A stretch of DNA of 50,814 nt from contig MU623531.1 in assembly GCA_025201765.1 (NCBI GenBank), positions 1 to 50,814 of the forward strand. Direction: 5' to 3'. Source of the stretch: Daldinia sp. FL1419 (taxonomy: Eukaryota; Ascomycota; Sordariomycetes; Xylariales; Hypoxylaceae). A program made the position numbers and the translations under genes. The notes beneath the pieces were generated by a model. The model searched no databases and had not been told where the DNA came from. It saw nothing but the letters and a program-made list of their open reading frames with translations. This document shows positions 1-11,756 of this stretch, one piece after another (position 1 is the stretch's first letter; each line of letters begins with the position of its first letter).

Positions 1-3000
1 ATAATATTTAAAAATTTATATAATTATATAGAATTTAATAAGGGTTATTAAATAAGAGTTCGGGCTCTTGTGCCACCCAAGGGGTGGCCTCTCGTTGTGT
101 CTTACACTTCTCGAGCGGTACGTTCTAGGAAAGTGGCTGGGCCGTTTTTTGCTTTTTATTGTTGAACCAGTCTGTCGGAAACCGAGTTGTGCGTAATAGG
201 TATAGATACTATGGGGTACATCTAGCTACAGTCCCCGGTTTCGGGGTGTTGGGGGTGTTCTAGATGCGAAGCGAGGGTTCCTATCAGATTCAAAGCTTGT
301 CGTTTAGGTTCTTTTGCGAAGACCAACTTACCAAGTCTTTCCATAACGAGTCAAAATGGTACTCAACTCTAAAAGCCGTTGAAGATCATCACGCGATCAG
401 CGCAAGGGGGTAAAAGAAGAGGCTTTTATATTATTTTCCTTCCCGGTTGGGTTATTATATCGTATGCTTTTCGATACGTATTAGGACGACGCGTACTTCG
501 TATGACTTGATAACCAATTGACGTATTAAAAAGCCATTCAGAAGCATATTCAAGGTAGGCTGCGATAGACTATGATACGATTCTCAGTAGCTGGCCTTTA
601 CAGGTTTCGGCACGGTAATAGACGTACATGATTTAAGAGGCAGGCCACGGCCAATCCTTGTAGAGACATGTCGCTATTCCAGCGTCAGCTTCATCGGCCT
701 AGTCAGGGGAAATAATTCTTACGTGTAATGGGCTGTGATATTTTCTCCGTCTTATGCAGTCGAAGCCAAGCTCAAAGTGGAATGTGTTCTTAGACTTACC
801 TCTACGAAATGCAACTCTAGCTGCTTCATATTGGTCAATATCACCGGGTCCGTGCTCATTACTTCACAAAAATGGTATGCTGCAGAACAAAGAGGAAAGG
901 AAAGACGATTCCCTAACAATTACTACTCTGCCGCTTGAAGCTGTCAACCTCTTGGAGCCCATTTGAGGCTAGGTCGGGAAATGTTCGTCTCGCAGACATA
1001 CATTTTGATAGGGTGCCTACGTACGTACACGTACTGCATAGTATACTGCACTGCAATACATATATGCAGCACATACGTGTGTATGTATGTAAGTGTATAT
1101 GTGAGTATGTATGTAGACCAGGTCGTGCTACGGATAGACGATGCAGGTTGCAGGATGATAATAACCTGGTAGCGAGTATTGACATGATTCCTTCAACCTC
1201 ATCAGCCGCCGAAAATAAGTTTTCACGTTCGAGCACATGACTGGACAACTGGGCGGCGTGAGGCAGCCAACCATCCGTTGGAGTTGAGCAGATCCTCGTA
1301 GGAAACGGGCGCGTGTAACATGTATGATGTATGCATTTTGAAGTCAAGGTTGAGAAGAGACGAATCTAAAAACGAGTTGCGAGCTCAAAGATCGGCCCCG
1401 CATTGGGGAATAAGCAGAAGGAATTAAAATTAAGTGTTAAGGAGAGGGGCAAGACGGCACAATGGCTACGATGGGGTAACAACCTTAGTGGGGTTCCCCA
1501 CCCCCACATTACACAAGTTATAGGAGTACCCACTGTCTTTTAAGATACCTAACCTACAATTGTACCTATACGCCTAGCCTATACGAAGAGGCAGGTACGA
1601 CACATAATACCTACCTAGGTAAACACAGCACGTATTTGCTTGTACTTTGGATAACAAACACTACCTAAATACTAAACACTAAAGTAATCCAACCTCGGTC
1701 TCGTTTAATCTGGAAACTGCGATTAGGTAGGGGGGATCCGATGCTATTACTAAGCAAAAAGCCCCCCCCAAAACATACCAAGTACAACCTAAATGGCCCC
1801 CAAACTACTTAACCTACCTAAGTACATAACCATAACCTACTATGTATGTAACTAGGTAAAACATCAACCCCCATTCCCCCAACTTCCCAATTCCCAACGT
1901 GCCTGAGTCTTCCGCGCCAATGCACATCATTCAACTCCAACTAAGACACAACGGTTCTTAGCATCGAAAGGCTTGCCCACCTCAATACCTCTCTGACACT
2001 TTTAATATCCAAGAACATGTCTACAGTAATCATGACGACAATGATGAAGGACAATTGTAATGCAATGTTGTGATCCTTTAACAGGTAGCTAAATATGTTA
2101 TTACCTTCCTTTCAACCCTTTAGATAGGCGACGGGATGCCGATCCCCTTCCTATTCACTTGCCGAGTAGTAACAGATGGCTGGTTTCGCTACCGATAGAT
2201 TTTGGCCTAGCGTTACGATACTCTAGGAAAAGGACAAGGCCAGCCGCCAATGAGGACTGTTGCCTGAGCCTAAGACATCACTCACCCGTCGCAACCTTGG
2301 AGGCCCTTCCCGAACTTGGATAGCGATGTGTTTCCCGCATTCAACAAGCTTCTTCATGGTAGATTACTACTACGGTACAACATGCTAATTCTTGGCTCGA
2401 TAAATGATCCATCGGCTCGCCACATTATTACCTATTTACTTCTCCGTGCTTGGCTCAGTCGTTCCGGAGATGACCGTATCAAATACCAGTCTAAAACCCC
2501 TCTGCCACCATGTTTGGAGGAATCAGAGGACTCATCTCTGTTCATGTCCGATATATCGGCTCGTAATTGGTAGTCGGAACGGGCACGAGCACGAGGGAAT
2601 TCCAACTACCGTGCAGTATTGCTGGAATGCAGTACATAATTGCAGTATACACCGCTACTATGGGTTGATTAGCAGCAAGTTAATGTCCGATGAATATGCA
2701 TAGAGGTCATTCGCAACCTCTGACAGCTTTTTATTGAGAGTGACACTGCAGCCGCCCGGCTGTCAATCCTAAAAAGCCACAATCACACCGTCCTTCTCGG
2801 AAGAACGAGTAGACTGCTTCCACGAGTCGTACGTAACTTTTATTCACGCCTCACATGTTGCTTTGCCACATTGCCTTCAGCCGCCTTATGAGACGTTTAT
2901 CTACTAGTCGTCTTTCGTCATAAACGACAGTCCGTATCCCTCATCACATGGCCGCTCTTGGCTTCAGCCCGTCTTCGGACTCGTGACAACTCGGCCATCT

Positions 3001-4165
3001 TTTCCGCGTCGGCTTCTTCCACTTCCCTTTGGGATATCCCAGCGCTGCTGGATTTGACTAGTACCCGACCGGATGCCGCAAGCCCATGCTCGATCAAGAT
3101 GTCACTAGGCTTTGGATGACGACGATGCCCAAGCTAGTGGTGTTGCTGTGCAGTCACCGATACATATGAATGTACCTTTACGGATATGGCAAATAGATCT
3201 GCCCTTTGCCGGCCTTTGGTGACTAGGCCCGCGGTCTTCTTCCGTTCAATTGCCTAGTCTACACCTATGCATCCTACTGACATGCTTAGGCTCTTATTGG
3301 TGCCAGTCTGGTAGCTGGCCCTAGCTCCAAAATGGACTTTTCCCTCTCCATTGGCCAATCCCAAAGCCCGAACCGCCTGAGCTTTATTGAAGCCGTATCG
3401 CCAATGTCATCGTCAGCTAGTCGACCATTCATATCCTTTGCATTTGAACAGAGCTTTTCTGGGGGGATCACCAATATACAGTACCGACCTCAAGCCTACC
3501 CCCCACATTCAAATCCACAATTCGCTCTGCGTGTACCTGACGAGTACACACCAATACGACCTGCAAGCCACCATAAGGTACATACAGCCCCGGGGCTCTC
3601 TGGATGGCTTTGGGATTGTTTAATGTATAACAAATTGTTTAGTCACCCTTCGTTAACATCCGTGTTAGCCTTCGCGCCCCATACGAATACATTTTTGAAG
3701 ACCCTTGCATTCGCAACTCCAGATATGCAGGCCGTGCAGATCTCCTCCTGCACCATTCATGACCCTCTATCTGTCAGTCATGTCTTGAGACGGCCGATCT
3801 TCAGTGTCTTCTTGAGTAGCACTGGCAGGGGATATCCGAGCGAGCAATGCAAGAGGGCATGTATGCCAGACTTCCATGGCGGTATACATTCTCCGCCTGT
3901 ACTATGGCGATGGGGTATTATCTATGTTCTAGTATCTCCAGCCTTGTTTCCCCTTCTCCTAAGTCAATTTCTTGCTCCGTCTCCTCCATTCAGTCCTGCT
4001 ATGTCTTAATAGTAGGTATATATTCCTCTGCCTATATATACTACTCTTTTCCCCGTTGCTTGTCTTGCAAGACTTCTTAGCACAATACCGATCACCACCT
4101 TAGTCCAAATTTCTACTTTTCCAGCAGCCATATTACTGCCACTATAGTGTTCTCTATTATTAGCT
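1..4165. other. Non-coding stretch, AT-rich left edge
   Basis: I see no gene I can support here. The first 60 bases are almost only A and T, then composition becomes mixed. Small hairpins occur at 72-88 (GCCACCC, 3-base loop, GGGTGGC) and near 233-246 (CCCC-GGTTTC-GGGG). Positions 1015-1115 are an alternating TA/TG/CA tract. Positions 1500-1870 are C-rich and full of CCTA/TACCTA words. An open frame of 225 codons at 3332-4009 has no family resemblance and I do not call it. The last 150 bases are pyrimidine-rich, as expected for the leader of the next gene. Confidence 0.6.
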
Positions 4166-5308
4166 ATGGCACCCCATCTTGATGTACCATCTCCCAGTGG
4201 AAGCTTCACGGTTGGCTTCAACGGAATTCCCTTTCGACCTGCTACTACTTTAGACACAGTAACAGGCTCCCTAGAGCCTACAGAGTCGCACTCTTCATTC
4301 AGTAGCCTCTTTGAAGGCGACATGCTAGAGGAAGACTTCCATATGACACGGCCACTGGTGCCAGGCGTCTACGTACCCACTCTTTGCTTCTTCGATCCAG
4401 AGACTGAGGACGTCGACATCAATACAATCGCCCGTCATGCGGTACGGCTTGCTGAGGCTGGCGTGGCAGGTCTCGCAACTCAAGGCTCGAACGGCGAAGC
4501 TGTTCACCTGACGCACGCTGAGCGCCAGCTAGTAACTCTGGCCACACGTAAAGCCTTGAATGATGCTGGATTTTCTCACATTCCGGTTATTGTCGGTTGC
4601 GGCGCTCAAAGCACCCGTGAGACTATCCAGTACTGCCGCGAAGCATGGGAAGCAGGGGGTGACTACGCCCTTGTGTTACCCCCATCGTACTATGCTCCCC
4701 TGTTTGCTCCATCATCTCGGACCATCGAACAATACTTTACGACCGTTGCCGATGCATCGCCGATACCCCTCATCATATATAACTTTCCAGGCGCTGTAAA
4801 TGGTTTGGACCTATCATCGGATGTAATCATCAAGCTGTCACAGCATCCCAAGATTGTCGGCGTCAAGCTGACGTGCGGCAACACGGGCAAATTAAACCGT
4901 GTGGTAGCTGCCACACGGTCGCAATCTAAGGACTATAACCCAGAAAACCCCGAATTCCTTGTCCTAGCGGGCTCTGCCGACTTCTCGATCCAGTCCTTGA
5001 TCGCAGGAGGGCACGGCATATTAGCAGGTCTCGCAAATATCGCACCGAAAGCCTGTATCAAGACTATCGAATTATATAAGGCGGGCAAATACTCCGAAGC
5101 CCAGAAAATCCAGGAGATCGTATCACGCGGTGACTGGACAGCCATACAAGGCGGCGTCTTAAGTGTCAAGGCAGGACTCCAAGCTTGGGCAGGTTACGGC
5201 GGCTTCGCGCGAAGCCCGCTCCCGAAGCCGACCCCCGAACAGACCAAATCGTGGAGGGAAGGATTCAAGGAGCTGATGCTACTGGAGAAATCTATGGCGT
5301 CCTGCTAA
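4166..5308 (+). CDS. DapA/HOGA-family aldolase-lyase (dihydrodipicolinate synthase-like)
   Basis: This single-exon gene encodes 380 residues of the class I aldolase family that includes dihydrodipicolinate synthase, N-acetylneuraminate lyase and 4-hydroxy-2-oxoglutarate aldolase. Visible family marks are a TQGSNGE loop near residues 105-111, the catalytic Tyr205 in IIYNFPG and the Schiff-base Lys234 in VGVKLTCGN. The TIM barrel starts near residue 64 (LVPGVYVPTLCFF). Fungi make lysine by the alpha-aminoadipate route, so a lysine role is unlikely; a 2-oxo-acid or sugar-acid aldolase is more plausible (inference). The 60 residues before the barrel are low in similarity to anything I know. In-frame Met53 and Met60 would give the usual length of about 320 residues, so the true start is uncertain. 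No partner gene adjoins it. Confidence 0.85.
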   Translation: MAPHLDVPSPSGSFTVGFNGIPFRPATTLDTVTGSLEPTESHSSFSSLFEGDMLEEDFHMTRPLVPGVYVPTLCFFDPETEDVDINTIARHAVRLAEAGVAGLATQGSNGEAVHLTHAERQLVTLATRKALNDAGFSHIPVIVGCGAQSTRETIQYCREAWEAGGDYALVLPPSYYAPLFAPSSRTIEQYFTTVADASPIPLIIYNFPGAVNGLDLSSDVIIKLSQHPKIVGVKLTCGNTGKLNRVVAATRSQSKDYNPENPEFLVLAGSADFSIQSLIAGGHGILAGLANIAPKACIKTIELYKAGKYSEAQKIQEIVSRGDWTAIQGGVLSVKAGLQAWAGYGGFARSPLPKPTPEQTKSWREGFKELMLLEKSMASC

Positions 5309-8139
5309 CATTAGAGAACACAGCAATGTAGAGACACATTTGCCAAGGCCATATTTTCAAATGGAGATTTTATTTGGCCAAAAATGTGCGAGGACTGTTT
5401 TATAGTTCCGAGTATATGTCAAAATTCCTCCACGGAATTAACGGAAAGGGAGTCTTTTGTTAGTTTCATAAATTCCTGATTGGAAAAACGAAATGAGGCG
5501 TTCAAAAGGAAGGACTGGTGTATACCACGAGTCTCATCCGGCTTTCCTTTCATCATGAATTATTGTACAACCATATATTACCTCTCTCTCTCTCTCGTTT
5601 GCTGTGGATCAATGATCCAACGGATGAGGCCACCACTATGGCAAGCCTCTCTCTCCTTTTATGAGAAGGGGAGACAACACTACGAGTATCGTATATACTT
5701 CGAAGATATAAATACATTTGTCAAGTCTAGATATTATACCATGTTTTTTTTTTACTTGATTAGAGAATCGGACTAGTTTACCTATCAAGCGTAAATACGC
5801 GGGCATATTTTAACCTCTCTAACCGTTAAACACTTGATTGACTTAGGTACCTAAACTAAAATTAAATTTTCGCCCCCAAAGTGAGGCTTTCCATGTGGAA
5901 TAGGGATAAATAACCCCGAGAATCCTAATAGTCGAATCGGCCTAGTCTAATAAAATCATGCTCGCAAGCCCAAGGAACGTAAAGGCTTGCGCAACTATGA
6001 GAACCTTGGCAAGACCTCACGCTACTCGGCACAGGAAGTTGATGAATCATGAATATTATTGGTTAGTAATAACAAAAGTTAGTCATCAACTATTCATCGA
6101 GATCGCGGAATACCAAGGTTTGGTTCTGTATCCCAAATGAGGCCAGGAGTGACAACCGATCTCAGACATACAGCCTTGGAAACAAAATTAACCACAACGT
6201 TGGTCTGCCCCTATAATAATCGTATGACCAATACAGATTCTTTCTTCTGTTTACCCTCGAGTCGAGAAAAGCTTTTTTTTTTCTTTTTTTTTTCTCCTTT
6301 TTTTCCCTCTTATACCAAGGCCACTCACTCACTGCCTATCGGCTTTAATGCACGAGCCCACTCTAACAAGACCCCTAGAATCTGCACTCGGCCGAATAGG
6401 GAGGAAATCGCAAGTTACCCGGTCTGGCCGGACGGGATGTCGATTATAACGCACGTTCGACTGCATGGGGAGCATACAGGACCATACCATGACACGGCGT
6501 GTCTTGGTAATAGGTATTCTGCTGTATATGTGCCAAGGTGTGTAATTTTACGTTATGTGTGCCTCCTAGCCCCGACCTGCGCAAACTTACTTCTCACGAC
6601 GGACAGGCAGCACGTAGCATCGCAAACCTGCAGGAAGGGTCTCCATGCTGTGCGCTGCAAGCCGCAGAAAAAAAGCCACATGTCTAGGCCAGCAGGAAAA
6701 TCCTGCGGGTGGAATCACCGCCGGCAACGCTGTTATGCTACCCCCGGATATTGGATTCTCAAGATGGGTCGGTCCCCGATAGGTCGGGTGCAGCGTCCTG
6801 CAGTCCTATAAGGGGCGTATATGCGCTCTCCAAGGTAGGGGGATGGGGCCCGACCTAGGTACCCTTACCCCCCCAGTCCTGCGAGGTGCCGAGAGGACTC
6901 GTTCGCCCTCGTGCTTCCCGCGGAGGGGGTAAGCGGCATCTACGTATACCACAGTCGACGTGTGATGGGAGTTGGCGGTGACGAGGGACGGTGGCAGTGA
7001 CACGGAGCTCCGGAATTTGCCAGATTCTGATACTTTGGGTCGCGAATAGAGTAGCCAAGGACCGGAGAGGTGCGACTTCGGACTTCGCGGGCTGCATATC
7101 TCCGAATTCGAGGCAAGATCTAACGATGGCCGACGAGGCTTCTTCTTGTTTGTTGTGCCTTGGCTTAGGACCTGACCCGTCTGTCGTGCTAGGGCATTTT
7201 GACGTATGATGTATCGTGTAAACGCGATGCCGGGACCCGGCAGGTGTGACACGTCGTCTTCGTTTCGAGATCGCTTTGTTTGAGGAGCGTGGGGGTTGGA
7301 GGGCTATGAAAGCCGAGTTGGGGCTTCTGATACTACGTGGAGACTGTAGGCTGTGGGCTACACGCATCTTCCTTCCCCTTGTCCCTTATCCCTTGGCCTC
7401 GCCTTGACCGGCGTGGACGGTCCGTGGAGGATGTTTGCCCAACATGTAATGCGCTGATTGAGTCCCTCGGTTATTTATAGGAGCCCTCGTGAGTCGTAGG
7501 AACATTAAATATACTCCCCGAGACCGGCTCTTAGAATATGTCACGATATTTCTCGTGACGACGTGGGTGGCTCGTTGCCGACGCTGATTCCCCCGTTTCT
7601 CAACAAGTTCTTGAGCCCAGGCTCCTAATCCTACTAACCGTAGTCACTTTCCCCTTTGCTCATTCTCAAGCTTAACACCTCAAACTTGCCCCCCTTAATT
7701 TTACTCTAGGAGCAAACTCATAGTATACGATTAACCCTACGGTTATTCAACTCATAAACTACTTCTGTAACTATGGGCCATAGACTATGGCCCCCATAGG
7801 CAACGAATGTGAGTTTCTAAAACAGCAAGGAGAAAATACTATGCAAACAAACTAATCTACCAGGTAGGCAATACTAGCTCGATTATATCTTAAGATATGA
7901 GATTCAGTTTCCAGATAATAGATACTTGTTCTACCTCCTTGTGCGAACCCTAGAGCCTCTTCCACGAAGTTAAACACTTACAATACGACGTGGTGGACAG
8001 GGGTAAGTATTAGACAGGAGCCCACGACACTAACATGTTTTCTCTGGATATGATGATAAATTCAACATGTTTACCGAGTTATAATATATATATGAAGCTA
8101 TACGCGTATCGAATAGGTCGGATACCATACGTCAACCCC
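5309..8139. other. Intergenic stretch without a supported gene
   Basis: This is the space between the aldolase-like gene and the 3' end of the GH79 gene. It holds a CT run at 5582-5597, a long T-rich tract at 6270-6310 and a GC-richer block at about 6700-7450. That block carries overlapping open frames on both strands which look like chance. A perfect 7-bp inverted repeat lies at 7540-7559 (GTCACGA, 6-base loop, TCGTGAC). I see no protein motif, tRNA or transposon end here. Confidence 0.5.
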
Positions 8140-10125
8140 CTACAACATCACCATAAAAGCCGCCGTCATAGCGGTAACGAACAACGCAGACCACAATCCA
8201 GCCCCTTTTCCAGAAGCACCCGAGTTTCCACCCTCCTCGGGGCCAGCACCACTATTCTCCCCATCGCCACTACCATTTACAACCTCAAGCAACACCCCCT
8301 CCGCTCTCCTAATCTTAACTTCCAACGCCCCATTCTCCCCAACCTTAACAACCTCCTCCTCTTCCTCCTCTCCCACCTTTTCTCCCGTCTCCGAATCAAA
8401 CGTAACTCCCGACACGGCGACGTCGCTCTTGGCATTCGTCCCAGGGCCCGTAAGCCTCGTAACACTAACACTACGCCCGGCCGCCCACGGAGTAGACACC
8501 TTGATAGTGCTGCTCGGGCGCGTGCCGTTGCTAAATGACGTACCATCTGTGGCCTCGAGGGTAGAATTATTACCCAGTCCCTCCGTCCCATTCCAAACAC
8601 CCATATCCAAGAAAACAAGCTTCTTCAGTGTTCTCTGCTCTTCCTCCCCAGCATACACCGCATACCCACTAAACTCGCTACCATTAGCCCCCGGCAGCGC
8701 CGCAACGCCTAGCTTCCCTTCCCCGTTCCCCCCCGCAACGACCTTCGCCACGAAGTAATGCCCGTACCAATTCGCCCTGATCCCCGCTCCCAGCGTCTCG
8801 TTCTTCAGCTCGTACGGCTTCGGCGTGAATGCGCTGTACTCGCTCTGCGCGCCGAGGTGGAAGTACGTCTTGCGGATGCCGATGGAGGCCCCGAGGAGCA
8901 CGTAGTCGACGCCCCAGAGCGCGGCGCCGAAGGTGTCGCTTATCCCACTTTTGCCGCTGCACGAGACGGAGTTGGTCTCGCCCATTACGAGCGGGGCGCC
9001 GGCCTTGTCGGCTGCGGCAACTTGGGGGGCGAATTGGGATATGTTCTGAGTTGTAGGTTAGTCTAGGTTCTATATTACTTAGAGAAAGGAGATATGGTAG
9101 AGTTAAGCCCAAGCAAGGGTCCCCCGTAACGCGCCCATAGAGGACATGGGGCCTTTGATACCCCTGATAAAAAGGAGTTCATCACTCACTGCCACATACC
9201 TAGTTAGTATTATATCCTTACCAAATTAAGAATCCAATAAGACAAACTCACCCAACCAAAGCACCGTATGATTCGACAACAAGTCCAACCTCATCCTCAA
9301 CCACCTCGGCCCATCACACGTCGACTGCGGGTACAAATGCGTCGCATAGCTGCCAATAATATCCCTATCTTCCTTTCTTTCCACAATCCCCCCATCCCCT
9401 CCGCCCGTCAGATTCGCAATGCTAAAGTCGTCAGCTTCATCCTGCTGATCCGGGACCCAAGGGGGGTCCGCAATCACGCCCGCCTGGAACGTGGGTTTTT
9501 GCTCCGCTGCTTTGTACCACTCCGAGTTTACGATTTGACCCGTTATGTTCCGGAATTGAGAAATGTATGTCGCAACGCCCCACGAGGCGTCCCGCCACCC
9601 CTTGTTAATGAAGTGGTCGATCTCGTTGCCGAGTTCGAATTGTACGAGTTTGCTGCCGAGGGATTTGTGCACGGCTTCTGCTTCCGCGACCGCGTTAGAC
9701 CACGCGGAGTCGTTGACCGCCAGGTTCAGCGTGTATAGAATATCCGTGCCTTCCGGGAAGTAATCCGCCCAGGTATCGTACCACTCCGGCGTGATGTTGA
9801 ACTGCTTCGCGTGTAGAGGGTCCGGGATAGAGACCGAGTCATTCCCTGTGGATAGTGTGTCGTGGATGTACGTCTGGTCGGCTGTGTTGCCGCCGACGCG
9901 GATTGGGGGCGGTTTGCCGGTGACTTTTGCAATGGCGCCAAGGAGGTTCTTAGCCAAGGGTGTGCTGATGTAGTCGTCGACCCAAACTGGCTCGATCGAG
10001 TACCCGTAGACATCTGGAACAAGCGGTCGCGTGGCAAGATCGCTGGGAACATCGATAGTAGTATCTTGAGCCACGACCTCAGCGGCAACAGCAATAGCCG
10101 CGAGCGTAACCGAGCGAAAACCCAT
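8140..10125 (-). CDS. GH79 beta-glucuronidase, secreted, probably GPI-anchored
   Basis: The product is a fungal glycoside hydrolase of family 79. Exon 1 begins at Met 10125 with a signal peptide (hydrophobic residues 5-19, ending near VVAQ). It carries the acid/base motif FELGNEID with Glu168 and a THLYPQSTC segment typical of the family. Exon 2 starts at 9045 with NISQFAPQVAAADKAG, holds the nucleophile in MGETNSVSC (Glu codon 8977-8979), and ends in a Ser/Gly-rich spacer plus a hydrophobic tail, which suggests a GPI-anchor signal. The acceptor at 9046 has a good CTAAC branch site. The best-looking donor, GTGAGT at 9251, joins out of frame. A poorer donor, GTGCTT at 9264, joins in frame and gives 588 residues. 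The intron would be 219 nt, long for this window. The upstream in-frame ATG at 10176 precedes the signal peptide and I did not use it. Confidence 0.85.
9046..9264 (-). other. GH79 intron, donor uncertain
   Basis: The acceptor (CAACTCAG, ending at 9046) is preceded by ACTAACC and looks sound. The exon downstream enters in phase 0. GTGCTT at 9264 is the only GT I found that gives phase 0 without a stop. GTGAGT at 9251 is nearer the consensus but gives phase 1 and would frameshift the catalytic half. A second ACTAAC lies about 20 bases further inside the interval than expected for one intron, so two introns with a tiny exon between them are possible, although I could not find a frame-correct one. 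Confidence 0.4.
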
Positions 10126-10190
10126 CGTGAATGAATCCTTAATCCACAACACCAGAACAGTAAAAAGAAGAAACAACAGCTCAAGCCCAG

Positions 10191-10214
10191 TCTAAATCTA
10201 AATCTAAATCTAAA
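10191..10214 (-). repeat. TCTAAA hexanucleotide repeat, four units
   Basis: Four perfect TCTAAA units are followed directly by an A run. They lie 66 bases upstream of the chosen GH79 start, probably in its leader or promoter. Length variation here could affect expression, but that is only a guess. Confidence 0.8.
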
Positions 10215-10756
10215 AAAAAAACTTACTCGACTCGAGCCATTCCCGACGCTATAAATAATAATACCAATACTATCCCGACGTCACCTCACGCCAACCCCCC
10301 AAGGCGCCCCAATAGCAGCGGCTCCTCAGAACCAGGTACGAGGTAGCATTTCCAAGCCCGCAGACCGGGGCCGGCTGGCTGAATCGGGAATGGCACCTCC
10401 GACGATCCGGGGAAATTCGTGCCGAAGGCGCTGGGCGGAAAGTTTGTCCACCTGTGGGAAGGCATAGCGGCAAGGCTTCGGGGATGCCTAGGTACTCCTA
10501 CGATGGTCGTATTATATGTAAGTAGTTATAGGGGTATGTAACATGCTGGGTAAGGGTGAGGAGAATACGGTAGTGCCCTGACGAGGGTGGGTAATGTTGG
10601 TTATCTGACCCTAATTATTTCATATACGGCATGATGCGGGGAAACATGGAGTAGCTCTTACGAGAGAAGGGTATTCGAGTAGCACCGCATCCGATAAATA
10701 TCTTAACACATTCACGTCTATCCAATTCCATATATGCACACTCTTCCCTCACCCAC
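10215..10756. other. GH79 promoter / GST 3' region
   Basis: This is the space between two tandem minus-strand genes. It should contain the GH79 promoter and the GST 3' end. I see no gene and no site I can name. Confidence 0.5.
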
Positions 10757-11756
10757 CTAAGGTGAAGAGTACTTATACCCATACTTCTCCTTGGCCTCGT
10801 TCAAAAACTTCTGCGACTCCTCATGCTGCTGCTTCGCCTCGGGATCCTCTTCCCTCTTCTTCTTAATATCCTCGTTACTAATCGGCAGTCTACTCGGGAT
10901 GGCGTAACCCTTCTGGACCGCGGGCCGCGCCATGCACCGGTCGATCCATTTCTCGATATTCGGGAACGCGGTGATGTCGATGCCGGTAAAAGAAGCGCTG
11001 TTAACCCAACCCAGCAGGTTGATGTCCGCGATACTGTATTTGCCCTTTCCGGACCCGACGATAAAGTCCCGGTTTTCTAGACGCTTGTCTAGCACGCCGT
11101 AGAGGCGCTCGGATTCGCCCACGTACCGCTGGACGGCGTAGGGAATCTTCTCTTTGGCGAAGCGGAAGAAGTGATTCGCCTGTCCTTGTATGGGGCCGAT
11201 TCCACCACTAATCCATAAGTTGCGGGGTTAGCGGAGTTTATGGATCAAGTGAAGATGACGTGTTGCATTCACGTATAGCTCTTAAGGTTTATCCCAAGTG
11301 AGAGGAGTTAAATAGATAGGTGAGGGAAATACGTACTGCTGCCACGCCATCCACTGCTCGCACTCGCTGTACTCGTCGCTGTCGATGGGGAAGCTGAACC
11401 TGTGCTCCGGGTCGTAATGGCGTGTGAGGTAGCTTAGGATAGCGAGACCCTCGAAGACGGCGAAGCCGCCCCGGTCGTGGTCGACGATGGCCGGGATACG
11501 GCCGTTGGGGTTGATCGCAGTGAACCACGGCTGCTTTTGAGTATTCTTTAGGATGTTGACGGATTGCCATGTATACTCCTTGCCGTATGCCTCCTTTAGC
11601 TCCTCGAGTAGGATGCTGATTTTGAGACCGTTGGGCGTAGCTATGGTGGGGTATTAATATGATGTACTGGTCTATTTAGGAGGGGAGCATACTAAAGGTC
11701 AAGAGCTCAATGCCGCTCTTGGCAATGAGACCCGTGGGTTCTGGTTGTTCGGCCAT
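10757..11756 (-). CDS. Ure2p-like glutathione S-transferase
   Basis: Three exons (11756-11693, 11640-11337, 11207-10757) encode 272 residues. The introns are 52 nt (donor GTATGC) and 129 nt (donor GTACGT). The first join restores LTFTTPNGLKISILLEELK, the start of the thioredoxin fold. The middle exon carries INPNGRIPAIVDHD and FEGLAILSYL, which form the glutathione-binding face. The second join gives WMAWQHGGIGPIQGQANHFFRF, a signature of the Ure2p/YfcG-like class. The helical C domain contains IADINLLGWV. A role in detoxification or redox work with glutathione is expected; true Ure2 nitrogen regulation cannot be inferred, and the Asn-rich prion domain of yeast Ure2 is absent. An in-frame upstream ATG at 11894 would add 46 residues rich in Arg and almost free of acids. 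Confidence 0.88.

Noticed and set aside
3332..4009. Open frame of 225 codons on +
   Set aside because: No domain, no membrane pattern and no family likeness; its composition looks random and it overlaps other frames. It may be leader DNA of the next gene.
6137..6811. Open frame of 224 codons on +
   Set aside because: It runs through a poly-T tract (a run of Phe) and has no recognisable motif.
6855..7367. Overlapping open frames on - (148 and 170 codons)
   Set aside because: They lie in a GC-richer patch where stops are rare by chance; Arg/Ser/Pro-rich with no motif.
8684..9112. Open frame of 142 codons on - over the GH79 gene
   Set aside because: Arg-rich shadow of the GH79 exon in another frame.
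4166..11756. Secondary-metabolite or catabolic cluster (aldolase, GH79, GST)
   Set aside because: The genes are separated by non-coding kilobases; no synthase, regulator or transporter lies among them.
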